Positions 35,701 to 46,800 of a stretch of DNA of 64,000 nt are shown in pieces. The translations under genes and the position numbers were made by a program. Position 1 is the stretch's first letter. Each line of letters begins with the position of its first letter. Source of the DNA: Ovis canadensis (taxonomy: Eukaryota; Chordata; Mammalia; Artiodactyla; Bovidae); the NCBI RefSeq assembly GCF_042477335.2, contig NC_091247.1, forward strand, positions 231,769,001-231,833,000, read 5' to 3'. Under the pieces are notes generated by a model, which was not told the origin of the DNA, did not search any database, and was given only the letters and a program-made list of their open reading frames with translations.

Positions 35701-38700
35701 TTTATGATATTAGATACAGTACTGCAGTGAATATTTTACGCCTATCATCTTGGGCACAAATTCTATTACAGCTGGGGTGAAACTGCCCAGTTTTAGCATT
35801 AGCTCAAATTTTGAGTTATCCCATTTTCTCTCCAAAGTAGTGTGGTAGATTCTCACTCCTGCAGCACAGTATAGGAATTTCTGCTGCTTCACGAAATCCC
35901 CAACTTTGTGGCTGTCATGTGACTTTTTCAGTTTTGTTACTCTTAACGGATGAGTGTGCTACTTCACTGTCTTTAATTTGCATAAAATCATTAGAAGATC
36001 GGGCACCTTTTCATGTGTCTGTCAGCTGCTCATCTGAATTGCCTGTTCATAGTCTTAGGGCCAGGTGTAAGTGTGTCCTCTTATGCATCAGAGCTGTTCA
36101 TGATTCCTGTGTACTGATTCTCTATCAGTGATTGGCACTGCATGTGTCTCTCCAAGTCTGTGAGGGGATTTGTTTCTTTGTTTTTTCTTTACCTTTTCAT
36201 TCTGAAATAACAGATTCACAGGACATTACAAAGAGAACCCAGAGAGGGCCTGTGTGTCCCTCACCTGCCGTCCCCATTGGTTAGCTCTTACATAACCAGA
36301 GTATAAGGCCAAGTGCAGGAAATCAGCTCTCACCCGATGCCTGTGTATAATTCTGTGTCATTTCATCACGTGTAGATCTGTGTAGCATCACTGGAGTCGA
36401 GATACCCAGCTATCCTAGCACAGTGGAGGCCGCGGTCCTGCTGCGCGTTCGCACCGCGCCCACCCCACTTCACCCTCTCCCAGCCCCGCCCTGCCTCCGC
36501 TAACATACGCCATCTCTGTAGTGACGTCATCTTGGCAACATTGTATAAAAGGAGTCATATGACATGTGGCCTTTTTCACTCGGCGTGACACCCTTATGAT
36601 TCGTTTAAATTGTTGGGTGGATCAGTAATTTGTTCCCTTTTATTGCTAAGTGGTAGTCCCTGTTGTAGATGTACCACAGTTTGTTTATTCCCTAAAAGGA
36701 GTAAACCGGGGTCCCTGCTCACAGGAAAAGCACCTGTGGGTGCTGGTCAGTGTTACAGCCAAAGGGTGTCAAGAACTGAGCCCGAGTCAGGAAGAGGGTG
36801 GATGGGTGGTCCCTGGGCATTGTCCTTGACAGGGAGCTTGTAGCCGAGGAAGGAACTGGGGGGAGCCACAGCTGGCTTCCAAGCGTCCCGCCCCTGGGTG
36901 GTGCAGCAGCGTGAGGAGGAGGCAGGAGCACGGAGGGACGCGGCTGACCACCTTGCACGTTCTCCCTACAGACTCATGGAGAGGTTCCTCATGGATGGAT
37001 TGTATCCTTCAAGTTTGAAATGCTCCTTGTGGCCCTTTCCGCTCCCGCGCCGACTCAGCCCGCCTGCGCCCCTGCCCCTGCTCTGTTCTAGGGGTCCGGG
37101 GAGGGGCAGGTGAGCACGTGCAGACGGTTCATTCATGCTGGTCTCTCACCAGCTGACCTGCATGGCGTGCTGCAGTCTATTCTGAAGTTTACTCACATCT
37201 GGGTTTGCTTTATATTAGGAAGGCAGTGGAATGGCTAACCGTACCTCGTCCGATGCCTGGACTGACACCCCACCCCCTCCTCAGTAGCTCTGGCAGTGGC
37301 TAAGTCACTTAACATCTCTGACCTCAGAGCTTGAGCTCTCTACAATTTAAAAATTCTCTGGTGTGAATCAACTTTCTGTAGAAGGATCTGCCAGCCCACC
37401 CTCCTTTCCTGAACTGCCGTTCTTATGCAAGTTTGGAATGAGACAACTGAGATGATTTGTAAAAGTCGTCCCAAGTGAGTCCACTGAGAACTATGGGTAA
37501 GAAGAGCCCTGGGCCTCAGCCTCCCAGGGCAGAGTCTGAGTCTGTCTCACTTCGCCTTCTCCTCAGTTCTATGCACTCACCCACCCGTGTTGCCCCAACG
37601 CTGACGGTTAAGCCACGCAGCGTCTTGCACCTTGAGAAGCTCGCATTCCCCGTGCTTTCGATAGGGCTTCATACACAAACAGCAGCTCATAAGCGGCTTG
37701 TCAGTTGGCTGTCTGGCCTGAGGAGGAGGCTGGTTTTCCCTGGAACTGTTACGTTGCTTCTTATGGCTGGGTTTGCTCTCTGCCTGCAAGAGCCCCATCC
37801 AAAAGAGCTGGGGCATCCACAGTGGCATTTGCAACTACAGGTGCCGCTTGGGACAGCTGCTCTGTAAGAGCCCATTCCGTGCACTCCCTTGTTCCCAGGT
37901 GGCCAGGACACAACCCCAGCCTCCCCTGCCCCTCACTTTTCATGGGGATTGTGCCCGTGGTGTGTGAGGTTCAGGTTGGCCCTCTGTCTGCAACACTCAG
38001 TTTAAAATCTGAGTAACTTTCTAAAAAAGGAGAGGGAGCCTCCATTCTGTCATGCCAGCAACCACCCCAGCACCTTTCTCATGTCTCTTTTTATTGTCTT
38101 CCTTAACCTAAACGCAGTCAGCCCCAGCAGCTGTCCACATACGCCCTGACCCTGTACAAGCACACGGCCACGGTGGACGGCAAGACCGTCCTTGTGGGTG
38201 AGCAGCGCGACGCTGAGCCGCTGCGGCTCCCAGGAGGGAGGGCCGGAGGCGGAGAGTCAGGCGGCTGGACCGAGGCCCCAGGCTCAGAGGAGGGGCGCTC
38301 GGCGCGAGGGGAGGCGGAAAGCAGCCCACGGGGCTCTGTGCCGGTGCTCTTCAGTCAGGAAGGTGACAGGTGTTGCCGAGTGTCGCCTTCCACGGAGGTC
38401 TGCCTTCCGGCGGGGCTACAGCCTCCCCCTTGGCCAGGCCGCGCGTCTGCCTCTGGTGGGCGCTCCTGGGAACTGGGCCTAGTTTTGCCCGTGGAGGGCC
38501 CTGCGTCTTCCTGGGCGGGGGAGGGCGGGCGCCGAGCCCGCCCCTCGTGGGGTCTCCCGTCTGCGTCCTCCTTCCTCCTGGCCCCCGTCTCCCTCGGCCG
38601 CCCGATGCCCCGCCGTGAGCGGAGCGCTCGCCTGCCCTCCCCGCCGCTGCGGAGGTGCTCCGCGCCCGGCTCTGCGCGCCCCCGCCCCGGGCAGTCAGAG

Positions 38701-41660
38701 CTGTGTTCCTGTTGCAGACTTCTGGGACACGGCGGGCCAGGAGCGGTTCCAGCGCATGCACGCCTCCTACTACCACAAGGCCCACGCCTGCATCCTGGTA
38801 CGAGGCCTGCTGCGGGCGGGGCTCGGCCGGCCGGGCCGGGGGGGGGGGGGGCGGGGGGCGGGGGGAGGGGGGAGGGCCGGAGCCCCCCTCCCCAGGGCTG
38901 GGTGCCGGGAGGAGGGTCAGGGCGGGCTTCGGACCGCAGAGGTTCTGGGTGAGAGCCTGCCTGGGCCAGCGTCTCGTCTGCGGTGAGGGCGAAGGGGGTG
39001 TGTGGAGCAACCCTTCCACCAGGAGGAGCAGGTTCAGGGCGTCATCAGGTTCCTGCCGGGCTACAGTCGGTGGGGTGGCAGAGGAGTCAGACATGATTTC
39101 CTGACTAAACAGCAACGACCTGTGCAGGGACAGAACGGAAGGAGCAGGCGAGGGTGAGGCACACGGGGGCAGGCCGGGCCGGCAGGCGTGGGCTCTTGCC
39201 CGAGACACGCGTCTCTCAGCCCCTGTGGCCCGCTTCTGGCCTGCCAGCCTGCCTGCGTGCCTGTGTCTGCCCGTGCCTCTCACAGCCCCAGCCTGCTGGA
39301 GGGGCCTTGGCCACGTGGGGACCTGATCGCCCCAGAGGGAGGTGGGGTTCTGCCCGTCATTTTGAAACAGCGAAGGCTGTGCTGCTCGGCCTAACCAGCG
39401 CCTCCTCAGCTCAAAACGAGGAAAGGAAGTTCAGGAAACTAGACCTGGGCAAAAGGTCTGACGGTGCTCATGGCCGGAGTGAGGCGGATCCCAGGGTTTC
39501 ACTACAGGCGTATTGTAGAAGGCGTCTTTTTTGGGAATTCAATAAAACATGATCTTTGTTGAAGCTGGGCCTGGGGGTACCACACAGGAGCCTCTCAGGC
39601 CTGCTACTGCCTCAGGCGGCCAGCTGCTGTCTGGAGCCGGCCGCCGTGCAGGGGGGCGCCCGGCCCCAGGCATGGCTGCTTCCGCGAAGGGCTGTGTCAG
39701 CTGGAAGTAAGACTTGCCGCTCCAGCAGGGTACAGGGCTGTCCCTCTCAACCCATGATTTGTGCTGAGGCAGTTTGGACCTGCTAGTCTGTTCTGGGAGA
39801 TGGCTTGGCGGCAGGCAGCTGACCTTTGGGGAGTTCCTCTGAGGACCCGGCAGGATCCTTGTAGTGGCCACTTGAAGCATCTTAGGATTTCTGGCCTCCT
39901 TGCCCTTAGAGCTAGTCAGTGTTCATGCTTCTTGCTGATATTTTAAAATAGGTAAACAGTATAAATTATAAACAGTTCATAAAATGATTAGCTGTAAAAT
40001 AATAAAAGTTACTTTATAAAAGTTTAAAATATAAAAAGTTTATAATTAAAGGTGAAACAACTGAAAGGGCATTCTGCAGACATTTAAGATTATCATAAAA
40101 GAGCTTTTAAAGAATGGCCAGGCAGTAATTAGATCAAGAGAAAAACAACAAACTTCAATGTTCACAGACTTATCAATGGTACGATAAGTAAAATGACACT
40201 CTTTGGTTGAAATAGGTAAATTAGGTGACAAGCTGAAGGTTCTGGAGGGATTCTCTGAGAAGTGTGGGTAACTCCTGTGGCTAGAGCGGCCACGTTCAGA
40301 ATGGTCTGTGGTCTGAGTTCCCAAGCCCGTGTTTGCCGGCTTGTGTGTGTGTCAGCTGGGGGGATGTGCAGAGACATCGATGCACCTGGGCTGACTTCCT
40401 TCCTCTGCTGATTCAGGTGTTTGATGTGCAGAGGAAAATCACGTACAGGAATCTCAGCACCTGGTATACAGAGCTGCGGGAGTTCAGGCCGGAGATTCCG
40501 TGCATTGTGGTGGCCAATAAAATCGATGGTGAGGCCACCCCTACGTGTGGGTGCCAGCAATTCATGGGGGAGTCCACCATCACACGTTTCGTCCTCCTTT
40601 CCTGGGCCCTCAAACCACCAGTGATCTGTTCCTCCCAAAATGGATCCCTTGGCGGCCTGCCATCACTCCCCTTCCAGTAATATCCATGTGAGCCAACCTG
40701 CCTCCTTGAGACACAGATCCCAGTTGAGTGAGCTCTTTATATGACGTGTCTGCTGACTGTCCCTGCTTGTCCCACTTCCTGGAATGGGGACCTCCAGTGA
40801 CCTACCTTCAAAACTCCTTTTCCCTTGGTAGACAGGCCAGTGTCCTACCTTCTCTCTACAGCAGACAGGAAGATGACCCAAAAAAGTTTCAATTTTGCCA
40901 AGAAGTTCTCCTTGCCCCTGTACTTTGTCTCGGCTGCTGACGGTACCAACGTTGTGAAGGTAGTGGGAGGCTGCAGGGACAGTCTGCGGAGGTGGGAGGC
41001 CTGGCGTTTCCGGGGATGTGCTGGGGAGAAGGGCTGGCTTCAGGGCTCTAGGCGAGGATGGCATTGCTGGGGGCCCTGGAAGCGCCAGGAAGGGGTTGTC
41101 GTGAGTGTCGACAGAAGGGGAGGTTGGTGAAGAAAAGGCGTATTGGCCAGCATGGGGTCAGGGGGCGGGGAAAAGGTGCTGACTTCAGGGTGGAGTATTG
41201 CGTGGACGCCTGATGATGCTGGGCCAGTGGGCGCAGGGCGGGCAGAGCCCCGGCCAGTGGCGCCCACGGCCCCATTTCCCCTCCCACCACCCCAGCTCTT
41301 CAGTGATGCGATTCGACTAGCCGTGTCTTACAAACAGAACTCCCGGGACTTCATGGACGAGGTTTTGCAGGAGCTGGAGGTAGGTCCGGCACAAATGTCA
41401 GGTGGCATCGAGAGAACAGCTTCTCCCTGTAGGGGTGCAGAGCCAGCCCCGCAGACCCGGCTTGGCAAGCAGCACATTCTCGTGGGCATGGCCCCGGAGG
41501 TGTCAGAGCCTCACCTGGGCACACGCAAGGCCAGGCCTCACCTGCTGCTTGTTCACAGAACATCGACTTGAAGCGGGAGGAGGAGGAGGAGGAGGAGGAG
41601 GAGGAGGAGATGCCGGACAAAGCGCAGCTGGGCCGCCACCAGAGCCCGACTCCCTCGTGA
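23656..41660 (+). CDS. RABL2: RABL2, Rab-like small GTPase; 8 coding exons, 230 aa
   Basis: RABL2 is a Ras-superfamily GTPase that acts at the mother centriole and ciliary base, where GTP-bound RABL2 engages the IFT-B complex; it is needed for sperm flagellum function. Splicing 23656-23762, 36972-37001, 38118-38197, 38718-38797, 40417-40528, 40862-40959, 41296-41379 and 41559-41660 gives one open frame (693 nt with stop). GTPase motifs: P-loop GDSAVGKS at residues 28-35, switch-[11 protein letters not shown] at 73-81, NKID at 133-136, and SAAD at 160-163. The C terminus has 11 consecutive Glu and no prenylation Cys, as expected for RABL2. All donors are GT and all acceptors AG, with compatible phases. 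Length is close to the usual ~228 aa. The A/B paralog name cannot be decided here. Intron 2 (13.2 kb) is inflated by repeats. Confidence 0.95.
24832..27604 (-). mobile_element. BovB LINE, 2.8 kb, with endonuclease and RT parts, nested in L1
   Basis: Antisense BovB from the 3' tail to the start of the endonuclease region. The minus strand shows AP-endonuclease-like text ([20 protein letters not shown], ~27,150) and RT text with [19 protein letters not shown] (~26,230). The direct repeat TGGGGTTTTC at 24822-24831 and 27605-27614 marks the insertion, and L1 sequence continues on both sides. Multiple stops and frameshifts, and the YADD region is damaged; inactive. Confidence 0.93.
27821..27884. 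repeat. Two-copy 32-bp tandem duplication within L1
   Basis: GATGACGTAGAATCCCTTTA... and GATGACGTATAATCCCTTTA... recur with period 32. The piece lies inside the L1 just left of the CHR SINE. Confidence 0.8.
27898..28158 (-). mobile_element. CHR-type SINE nested in L1
   Basis: Antisense copy ending at its head with CTTTGGACCACCAGGGAAG; B-box side CCAGGGATCAAGCCTGCG. The 11-bp direct repeat TCTGCTAGTGG / TCTGCTGGTGG is at 27887-27897 and 28159-28169. Confidence 0.82.
30381..34006 (+). repeat. 3.6-kb minisatellite of ~103 units, 35 bp (36-bp variants on the left)
   Basis: The unit reads TGTCCTCTGTCTGTGA, then YGCCTGTCAGG, then ACCCCCTCC, GCCCCTCC or ACCCGTCC. The left part (to ~31,830) is rich in 36-bp units with ACCCCCTCC; the right part is mostly 35-bp units with ACCCGTCC and TCTGACTG variants. 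In the middle a 175-bp (five-unit) higher-order period is visible: ACCCGTCC at 32568, 32743 and 32918. It lies in RABL2 intron 2, within antisense L1 sequence on both sides. Confidence 0.97.
34483..34610 (-). mobile_element. Bov-tA SINE (truncated), nested in L1
   Basis: Antisense body: GTTAGTCGCTCAGTCGTGTC to GTTGCCATTCCCTTCTCCAG. Perfect 8-bp direct repeat TGGTGACT at 34475-34482 and 34611-34618. Confidence 0.92.
35285..35410 (-). mobile_element. Bov-tA SINE (truncated, diverged)
   Basis: Antisense copy with GACTGTAGCTCACCAGGCTC and GGAATGCTGGAGTGCGTTGC. 34,800-35,280 shows nothing recognisable. Confidence 0.8.
35500..35625 (+). repeat. L2 LINE 3'-end fragment
   Basis: ACTAGAATGTAAGTTTCACA, GACAGGAATTTTCATCTGTT and TATGGCAGGCACTCAGGAAT follow the order of the L2 3' end. 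Confidence 0.65.
36180..36690 (+). mobile_element. Old L1 3'-UTR fragment in RABL2 intron 2
   Basis: CATTCTGAAATAACAGATTC, later AAAGGAGTCATATGACATGT and GATGTACCACAGTTTGTTTA match old L1 3' ends. It ends ~280 bp before the 30-nt exon. Confidence 0.65.
36972..37001 (+). CDS. RABL2: RABL2 exon 3: 30-nt micro-exon
   Basis: The acceptor CTCCCTACAG ends at 36971, the exon reads (K)LMERFLMDG(F), and the donor is GTATCC at 37002. It encodes residues 36-46, just after the P-loop. At 30 nt it is the shortest exon and lies after the 13.2-kb repeat-filled intron. Confidence 0.92.
37285..37360 (+). repeat. MIR fragment in RABL2 intron 3
   Basis: GGCTAAGTCACTTAACATCT, CTGACCTCAGAGCTTG then ACAATTTAAAAATT follow the MIR core. 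Short and diverged. Confidence 0.5.
38118..38197 (+). CDS. RABL2: RABL2 exon 4: switch-I region
   Basis: The acceptor AAACGCAG ends at 38117 and the donor is GTGAGC at 38198. It encodes [20 protein letters not shown] and GKTVLV (residues 47-72). The final G begins the Asp codon of the DxxG box. Confidence 0.95.
38718..38797 (+). CDS. RABL2: RABL2 exon 5: DTAGQE switch-II
   Basis: The acceptor TGTTGCAG ends at 38717 and the donor is GTACGA at 38798. It encodes (D)[18 protein letters not shown] and HKAHACIL, residues 73-99. It lies in GC-rich sequence. Confidence 0.95.
38838..38877 (+). other. G-run cluster, G-quadruplex candidate, RABL2 intron 5
   Basis: A 14-base G run at 38838-38851 is followed by several runs of 6 G separated by single C or A, on the RNA-sense strand, starting 40 bp after the exon 5 donor. 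Confidence 0.85.
39040..39112 (+). mobile_element. Bov-tA 3' fragment in RABL2 intron 5
   Basis: CCGGGCTACAGTCGGTGGGG and GAGTCAGACATGATTT resemble the 3' end of Bov-tA. The rest of the intron (39,113-40,416) holds nothing I recognise, apart from an AT-rich patch near 39,940-40,060. Confidence 0.6.
40417..40528 (+). CDS. RABL2: RABL2 exon 6: NKID motif
   Basis: The acceptor TGATTCAG ends at 40416 and the donor is GTGAGG at 40529. It encodes residues 100-136, including [18 protein letters not shown] and VVANKID (guanine-specificity motif). Confidence 0.95.
40862..40959 (+). CDS. RABL2: RABL2 exon 7: SAAD motif
   Basis: The acceptor CTCTCTACAG ends at 40861 and the donor is GTAGTG at 40960. 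It encodes [18 protein letters not shown] and [14 protein letters not shown] (residues 138-169), with the G5-type SAAD box. Confidence 0.95.
41296..41379 (+). CDS. RABL2: RABL2 exon 8
   Basis: The acceptor ACCCCAG ends at 41295 and the donor is GTAGGT at 41380. It encodes [18 protein letters not shown] and [10 protein letters not shown], residues 170-197: the C-terminal helix of the G domain. Confidence 0.95.
41559..41660 (+). CDS. RABL2: RABL2 exon 9: acidic C-terminal tail and stop
   Basis: The acceptor TGTTCACAG ends at 41558. It encodes NIDLKR, 11 Glu (41577-41609), then [16 protein letters not shown] and stop TGA 41658-41660. No CAAX-type Cys. Confidence 0.93.
   Translation, partial: NIDLKREEEEEEEEEEEMPDKAQLGRHQSPTPS
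41577..41609 (+). repeat. RABL2: Coding (GAG)11 microsatellite in RABL2
   Basis: Eleven uninterrupted GAG codons in frame. Pure codon repeats like this usually vary in length between individuals. Confidence 0.95.
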
Positions 41661-42493
41661 CCACAGGGACCCTCTCCACGGCCCACCTCCCCCGGCAGCG
41701 CCTCAGCTCTCAGGGGAGGCACTCTCCCAGGCTGCCCCTGCCGCCCCGCCTACAAACCCAGCTGTCCCATTTGCAGCCCCCACCCTGACTTCCGTGGCCC
41801 GGGAAAGCTGACCCTGCAGTACTTGCCACTAACAGGCGTAAGGCCCATAGCAAACCCTGAAGCCCAAGGAGGGACGGACCCTCCAGGGCATGGGACAGTA
41901 AAGAGAATCGGAATATTCTGTGTGTCTCATCAAGGATATTTAGGGGTCTTCCCCCACCCCCTCCCCAAGAGCTGATGTCAGGGCCTATTCATTGCATTTC
42001 CACCAAGAGGATGATTTCTAATTCCTGACTTTTCTCCTCTTTAGGCTCCCAACTAAGCCAGTCATCTTAAGAATGATTTTGAGCAGAGAGCTGTTCTGTA
42101 GGTTTTCTAGAGCTCTCCTGGGGGCGGCCAGCACTGTGATGAGCGCGAGGCTGAGGGCACAGGCCCAGGCTTGCTGTCAGCATCAGGTGACAGCAGGTGG
42201 CTGGCTTGGCCGCAGACTGGCCCGCAGGCATCGCTGCTGCGAGCACCAGGGGCCAGTGCAGCCACACGCAGGGCGTGCGGGGCAGGCGAGGGGCGTCAGG
42301 GAGCTGCTTTTAAACCCATGTTTCAACAGAGGCTTGTCGCCATTTTTCTGAGGACTGATGTGGAGCCTCCCTGGGTGGCGAGGGCTGCTGAGAACCGTCC
42401 TGCCTCCTTTTCCATTTATCTCAGGGCTTGTCGCTCACTAGAATGCTTTTATGATCATCTTGTACATCATTTCCGTTAAAAAATTTTTTTTAC

Positions 42494-42499
42494 AATAAA
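42494..42499 (+). promoter_or_regulatory. RABL2: RABL2 polyadenylation signal
   Basis: AATAAA 834 bp after the RABL2 stop, the first canonical signal in the 3' UTR (41661 to ~42520). The transcript is expected to end at about 42515-42520. Confidence 0.75.
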
Positions 42500-42854
42500 G
42501 AGTGAATTACGTAAACACTGAGTCGATCGCCTGCTTTGTGGGGGTGGATTTCTTTTAGGCAAAAAGTCACAGAAGAATGGGTGGACCAACAGCCGCGTTA
42601 ACGGAGAGACAGCTGCAACTGTCGAGCAGGGGCTCTTACCGTCACAGATCATTTCAGTGGAATTTAGAGTTTAAAAGAACGGGTGTTTGGGAATCAAGAA
42701 CAAACAATTTTACCCTTTAAATTATTGATGCTTACCGTTTCAACTTAAGAAATGTAAACTGAATTCAGCGTTACCCTGCTGAGATGGGCTTTTAAAAACA
42801 AGAACAACAACAAAAAACCTTTATTATAAATGAATAATGTGTTTAGAAAAGAAC

Positions 42855-43870
42855 TGCTTCGTTGAGATATGATTCGAATACCATAAAATTCACCATGAGT
42901 ATTGGGCTCACATAACCATTTTGCATCAGTCCTCACAGAAGCGAAGCCTGAGAAGACGACAAACCTTGGTTGGGTGAATTCTTGGGGCAGCTCTCTGTCT
43001 CTGCCGGGGACCAGCTTCAGCCTGCCTCTCCCTAAGGGAGCTCTGGAGGGCAGACTGTCCCGCAGGGGTGATCCCACTTTGAGACCAGGGGGATTTTTGT
43101 GCCAGTTAGCAAAGTGTGTGAAGAGGCAGAGGTGGAAGGGGAGGCATGTCGCGTCTAGCCCAAGATGGCTCCTGTTTCAGCAGGAGGTCTCTGGGGAAAA
43201 GGCAGCTATGAGTTCAACACTCGAAGCAGGTAGGGGAGAAGTGTCCAGGTGGGGTGCCAGCAACATCCACGGCCACGTAGCCCGACATTGCTCAGACCCA
43301 CCTGCTTCTGGAAGGTCGTTTCATCATGACGCGCACGAACACCATCCTTGAATCTTCTTTAATATGTTACTGGCGTGGCGCTTACATAACAGAGTTATCC
43401 ACGTTAAGGTGCACAAGGCTGTGCCCTTTAGGACACTTACATTGATGGGCAGCCATCGCTTCTCTCTAGTCCTAGAACATTCCCATCATGGAAGCAAAAC
43501 ACCTTCCTCACTAAGTGGTTTCTTTCCAATATTCCCCCCTCTCAGCCCCTCGCAGATACGGATCCACATTCTGTCTCTATGGATTTTATCTATTCTGGAT
43601 ATTTTATATAAAGGGAATAAAGCTTGTGACCTTCTGTATCTGTCTTACTCGTCCACTCCTTTTTATGGCGGAATAACGTTCCGTTGTGTTATATGACAAG
43701 GGCTGTTTGTCCGTTTGTCCGTTGACGGACATTTGTGGTGTCCATCTTTCAGCTGTCGGGCATGATGCTGCTGTGAACGTGCTCATACACGTGCGTGCGT
43801 GCTCCCTGGTGCTTACGTGAGCAGTTTCCAGTTCTTTTGCCGTCAGAGGCTGTTGAGGCGGCTGCAGCAA
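42855..43870 (+). mobile_element. Old L1 3'-UTR fragments
   Basis: GAGATATGATTCGAATACCA at the left and, from ~43,360, wording such as CAGCCCCTCGCAGATACGGA, TATAAAGGGAATAAAGCTTG and GTTGACGGACATTTGTGGTG typical of L1 3' ends. The part 42,990-43,340 is unassigned. Confidence 0.65.
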
Positions 43871-43892
43871 AAGACCATTGCCTGCGCGGCCT

Positions 43893-46800
43893 GTTCAGTT
43901 GCTCGGTCGTGTCTGCCTCCTTGTGACCCACGGCCTGCAGCACGCCAGGCCTCCCTGCCCCTCGCCAACTCCCAGAGCTTACCCAAACCCATGTCCATTG
44001 AGTCAGTGATGCCACCCAACCATCTCACCCTCTGTCGTCCCCTTCTGCCCTCAATCTTTCCCAGCATCAGGGCCTTTTCCAATGACTCAGTTCTTTGCAT
44101 CAGGTGGCCAAAGTATTGGAGTTTCAGCTTCAGCATCAGCCCTTCCAATGAATATTCAGGACTAATTTCCTTTAGGATGGACTGGTTGGATCTCCTTGCA
44201 GTCCAAGGGACTCTCAAGTCTTCTCCAACACCACAGTTCAAATGCATCAGTTCTTTGGCGCTCAGCTTTCTTTATGGTCCACCTCTCACATCCATACATG
44301 ACCACAGGAAAAACCATAGCCTTGACTAGATGGACCTTTGTTGGCCAAGTAATGTCTCTGATTTTTAATATGCTGTCTAGGTTGGTCATAACTTTTCTTC
44401 CAAGGAGTAAGCGTCTTTTAATTTCATGGCTGCAGTAATTATGGAGCCACCAAAAATAAAGTCTGACACTGTTTCTACTGTTTCCGCATCTATTTCCCAT
44501 GAAGTGATGGGACCGGATGCCATGATCTTCGTTTTCTGAATGTTGAGCTTTAAGCCAACTTTTTCACTCTTCTCTTTCACTTTCATCAGGAGGCTCTTTA
44601 GTTCCTCTTCACTTCCTACCATAAGGTGGTGTCATCTGCATATCTGAGGTTATTGATATTTCTCCCAGTAAACTTGATTTCAGCTTGTGCTTCTTCCAGT
44701 CCAGCATTTCTCATGATGTACTCTGCATAGAAGTTAAATAAGCAGGGTGACAATATACACCCTTGACGTACTCCTTTTCCTATTTGGAACCAGTCTGTTG
44801 TTCCATGTCCAGTTCTAACTGTTGCTTCCTGACCTGCATACACGTTTCTCAACAGGCAGGTCAGGTGGTCTGGTATTCCCATCTCTTTCAGAATTTCCCA
44901 CAGTTCATTGTGGTCCACACAGTCAAAGAGTTTGGCATAGTCAATAAAGCAGAAATAGATGTTTCTCTGGACCTCTCTTGCATTTTCAATGATCCAGCGG
45001 ATGTTGGCAATTTGATCTCTGGTTTCTCTGCCTTTTCTAAATCTAGCTTGAACATCTGGAAGTTCATGGTTCACGTATTGCTGAAGCCTGATTTGGATAA
45101 TTTTGAGCATCACTTTGCTAGCCTGTGAGATGAGTGCAATTGTACGGTAGTTTGAGCATTCTTTGGCATTGCCTTTCTTTGGAATTGGAATGAAAACGGA
45201 CCTTTTCCAGTCCTGTGGCCACTGCTGAGTTTTCCAAATTTGCTGACATAGTGAGTGCAGCACTTTCACAGCATCATCTTTCAGGATTTGAAATTGCTCA
45301 ACTGGAATTCCATCACCTCCACTAGCTTTGTTCGTAGTGATGCTTTCTAAGGCCCACTAGACTTCGCATTCCAGGATGTCTGGCTCTAGGTGAGTGATCA
45401 CACCATCATGATTATCCGGGTCGTGAAGATCTTTTTTGTACAGTTCTTCTGTGTATTCTTGCCACCTCTTCTTAATATCTTCTGCTTCTGTTAGGTCCAG
45501 ACCATTTCTGTCCTTTATTGAGCCCATCTTTGCATGAAATGTTCCTTTGGTATCTCTAATTTTCTTGAAGAGATCTCTAGTCTTTCCCATTCTATTGTTT
45601 TTCTCTATTTCTTTTCACTGATCACTGAGGAAGGCTTTCTTATCTCTTCTTGCTATTCTTTGGAACTCTGCATTCAGATGCTTATATCTTTCCTTTTCTC
45701 GTTTGCTCTTGGCTTCTCTTCTTTTCGCAGCTATTTGTAAGGCCTCCTCAGACAGCCATTTTTCCTTTTTGCATTTCTTTTTCTTGGGGATGGTCTGTCT
45801 CCTATACAATGTTACAAACCTCATTCCATAGTTCATCAGCCACTCTGTCTATCAGATCTAGTCCCTTAAATCTATTTCTCACTTCCACTGTATAATCATA
45901 AGGGTTTTGATTTAGGTCATACCTGAATGGTCTAGTGGTTTTCCCTACTTTCTTCAATTTGAGTCTGAATTTGGCAATAAAGAGTTTATGATTTGAGCCA
46001 CAGTCAGCCCCCAGTCTTGTTTTTGCTGACTGTATAGAGCTTCTCCATCTTTGGCTGCAAAGAATATAATCAGTCTGATTTCGGTGTTGACCATCTGGTG
46101 ATGTCCATGTGTAGAGTCTTCTCTTGTGTTTTTGGAAGAGGGTGTTTGCCAAGACCAGTGTGTTCTCTTAGCAAAACTCTGTTAGACTTTGCCCTGCTTT
46201 ATTCCGCATTCCAAGGCCAAATTTGCCTGTTACTCCAGGTGTTTCTTGACTTCCTACTTTTGCATTCCAGTCCCCTATAATGAAAAGGACCTTTTTTGGG
46301 TGTTAGTTCTAAAAGGTCTTGTAGGTCTTCATAAAACCGTTCAACTTCAGTTTCTTCAGCGTTACTGGTTGGGGCATAGACTTGGATAACTGATATTGAA
46401 TGGTTCGCCTTGGAAACGAATGGAGATCATTCTGTCATTTTTGAGATTGCATCCAAGTACTGCATTTCAGACTCTTTTGTTGACCATGATGGCTACTCCA
46501 TTTCTTCTGAAGGATTCCTGCCCGCAGTAGTAGATATAATGGTCATCTGAGTTAAATTCACCCATTCCAGTCCATTTTAGTTCACTGATTCCTAGAATGT
46601 CGACGTTCACTCTTGCCATCTCCTGTTTGACCACTTCCAATTTCCTTGATTCATGGACCTGACATTCCAGGTTCCTATGCAATGTTGCTCTTTACAGCAT
46701 TAGACTTTGCTTCTATCACCAGTCACATCCACATGTGGTTGTTGTTTTTGCTTTGTCTCCATCCCTTCATTCTTTCTGGAGTTACTTCTCCACTGATCTC

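Noticed and set aside
38173..38952. 259-codon forward open frame through RABL2 exons 4 and 5
   Set aside because: It reads through introns in GC-rich DNA; the spliced frame with GTPase motifs is clearly the real one.
38351..39283. 310-codon minus-strand open frame
   Set aside because: It is antisense to RABL2 exons 4-5 and GC-rich introns; low stop density explains it.
44616..45269. Reverse-transcriptase open frame as a host gene
   Set aside because: It is the RT part of a BovB element with stops and frameshifts on both sides.
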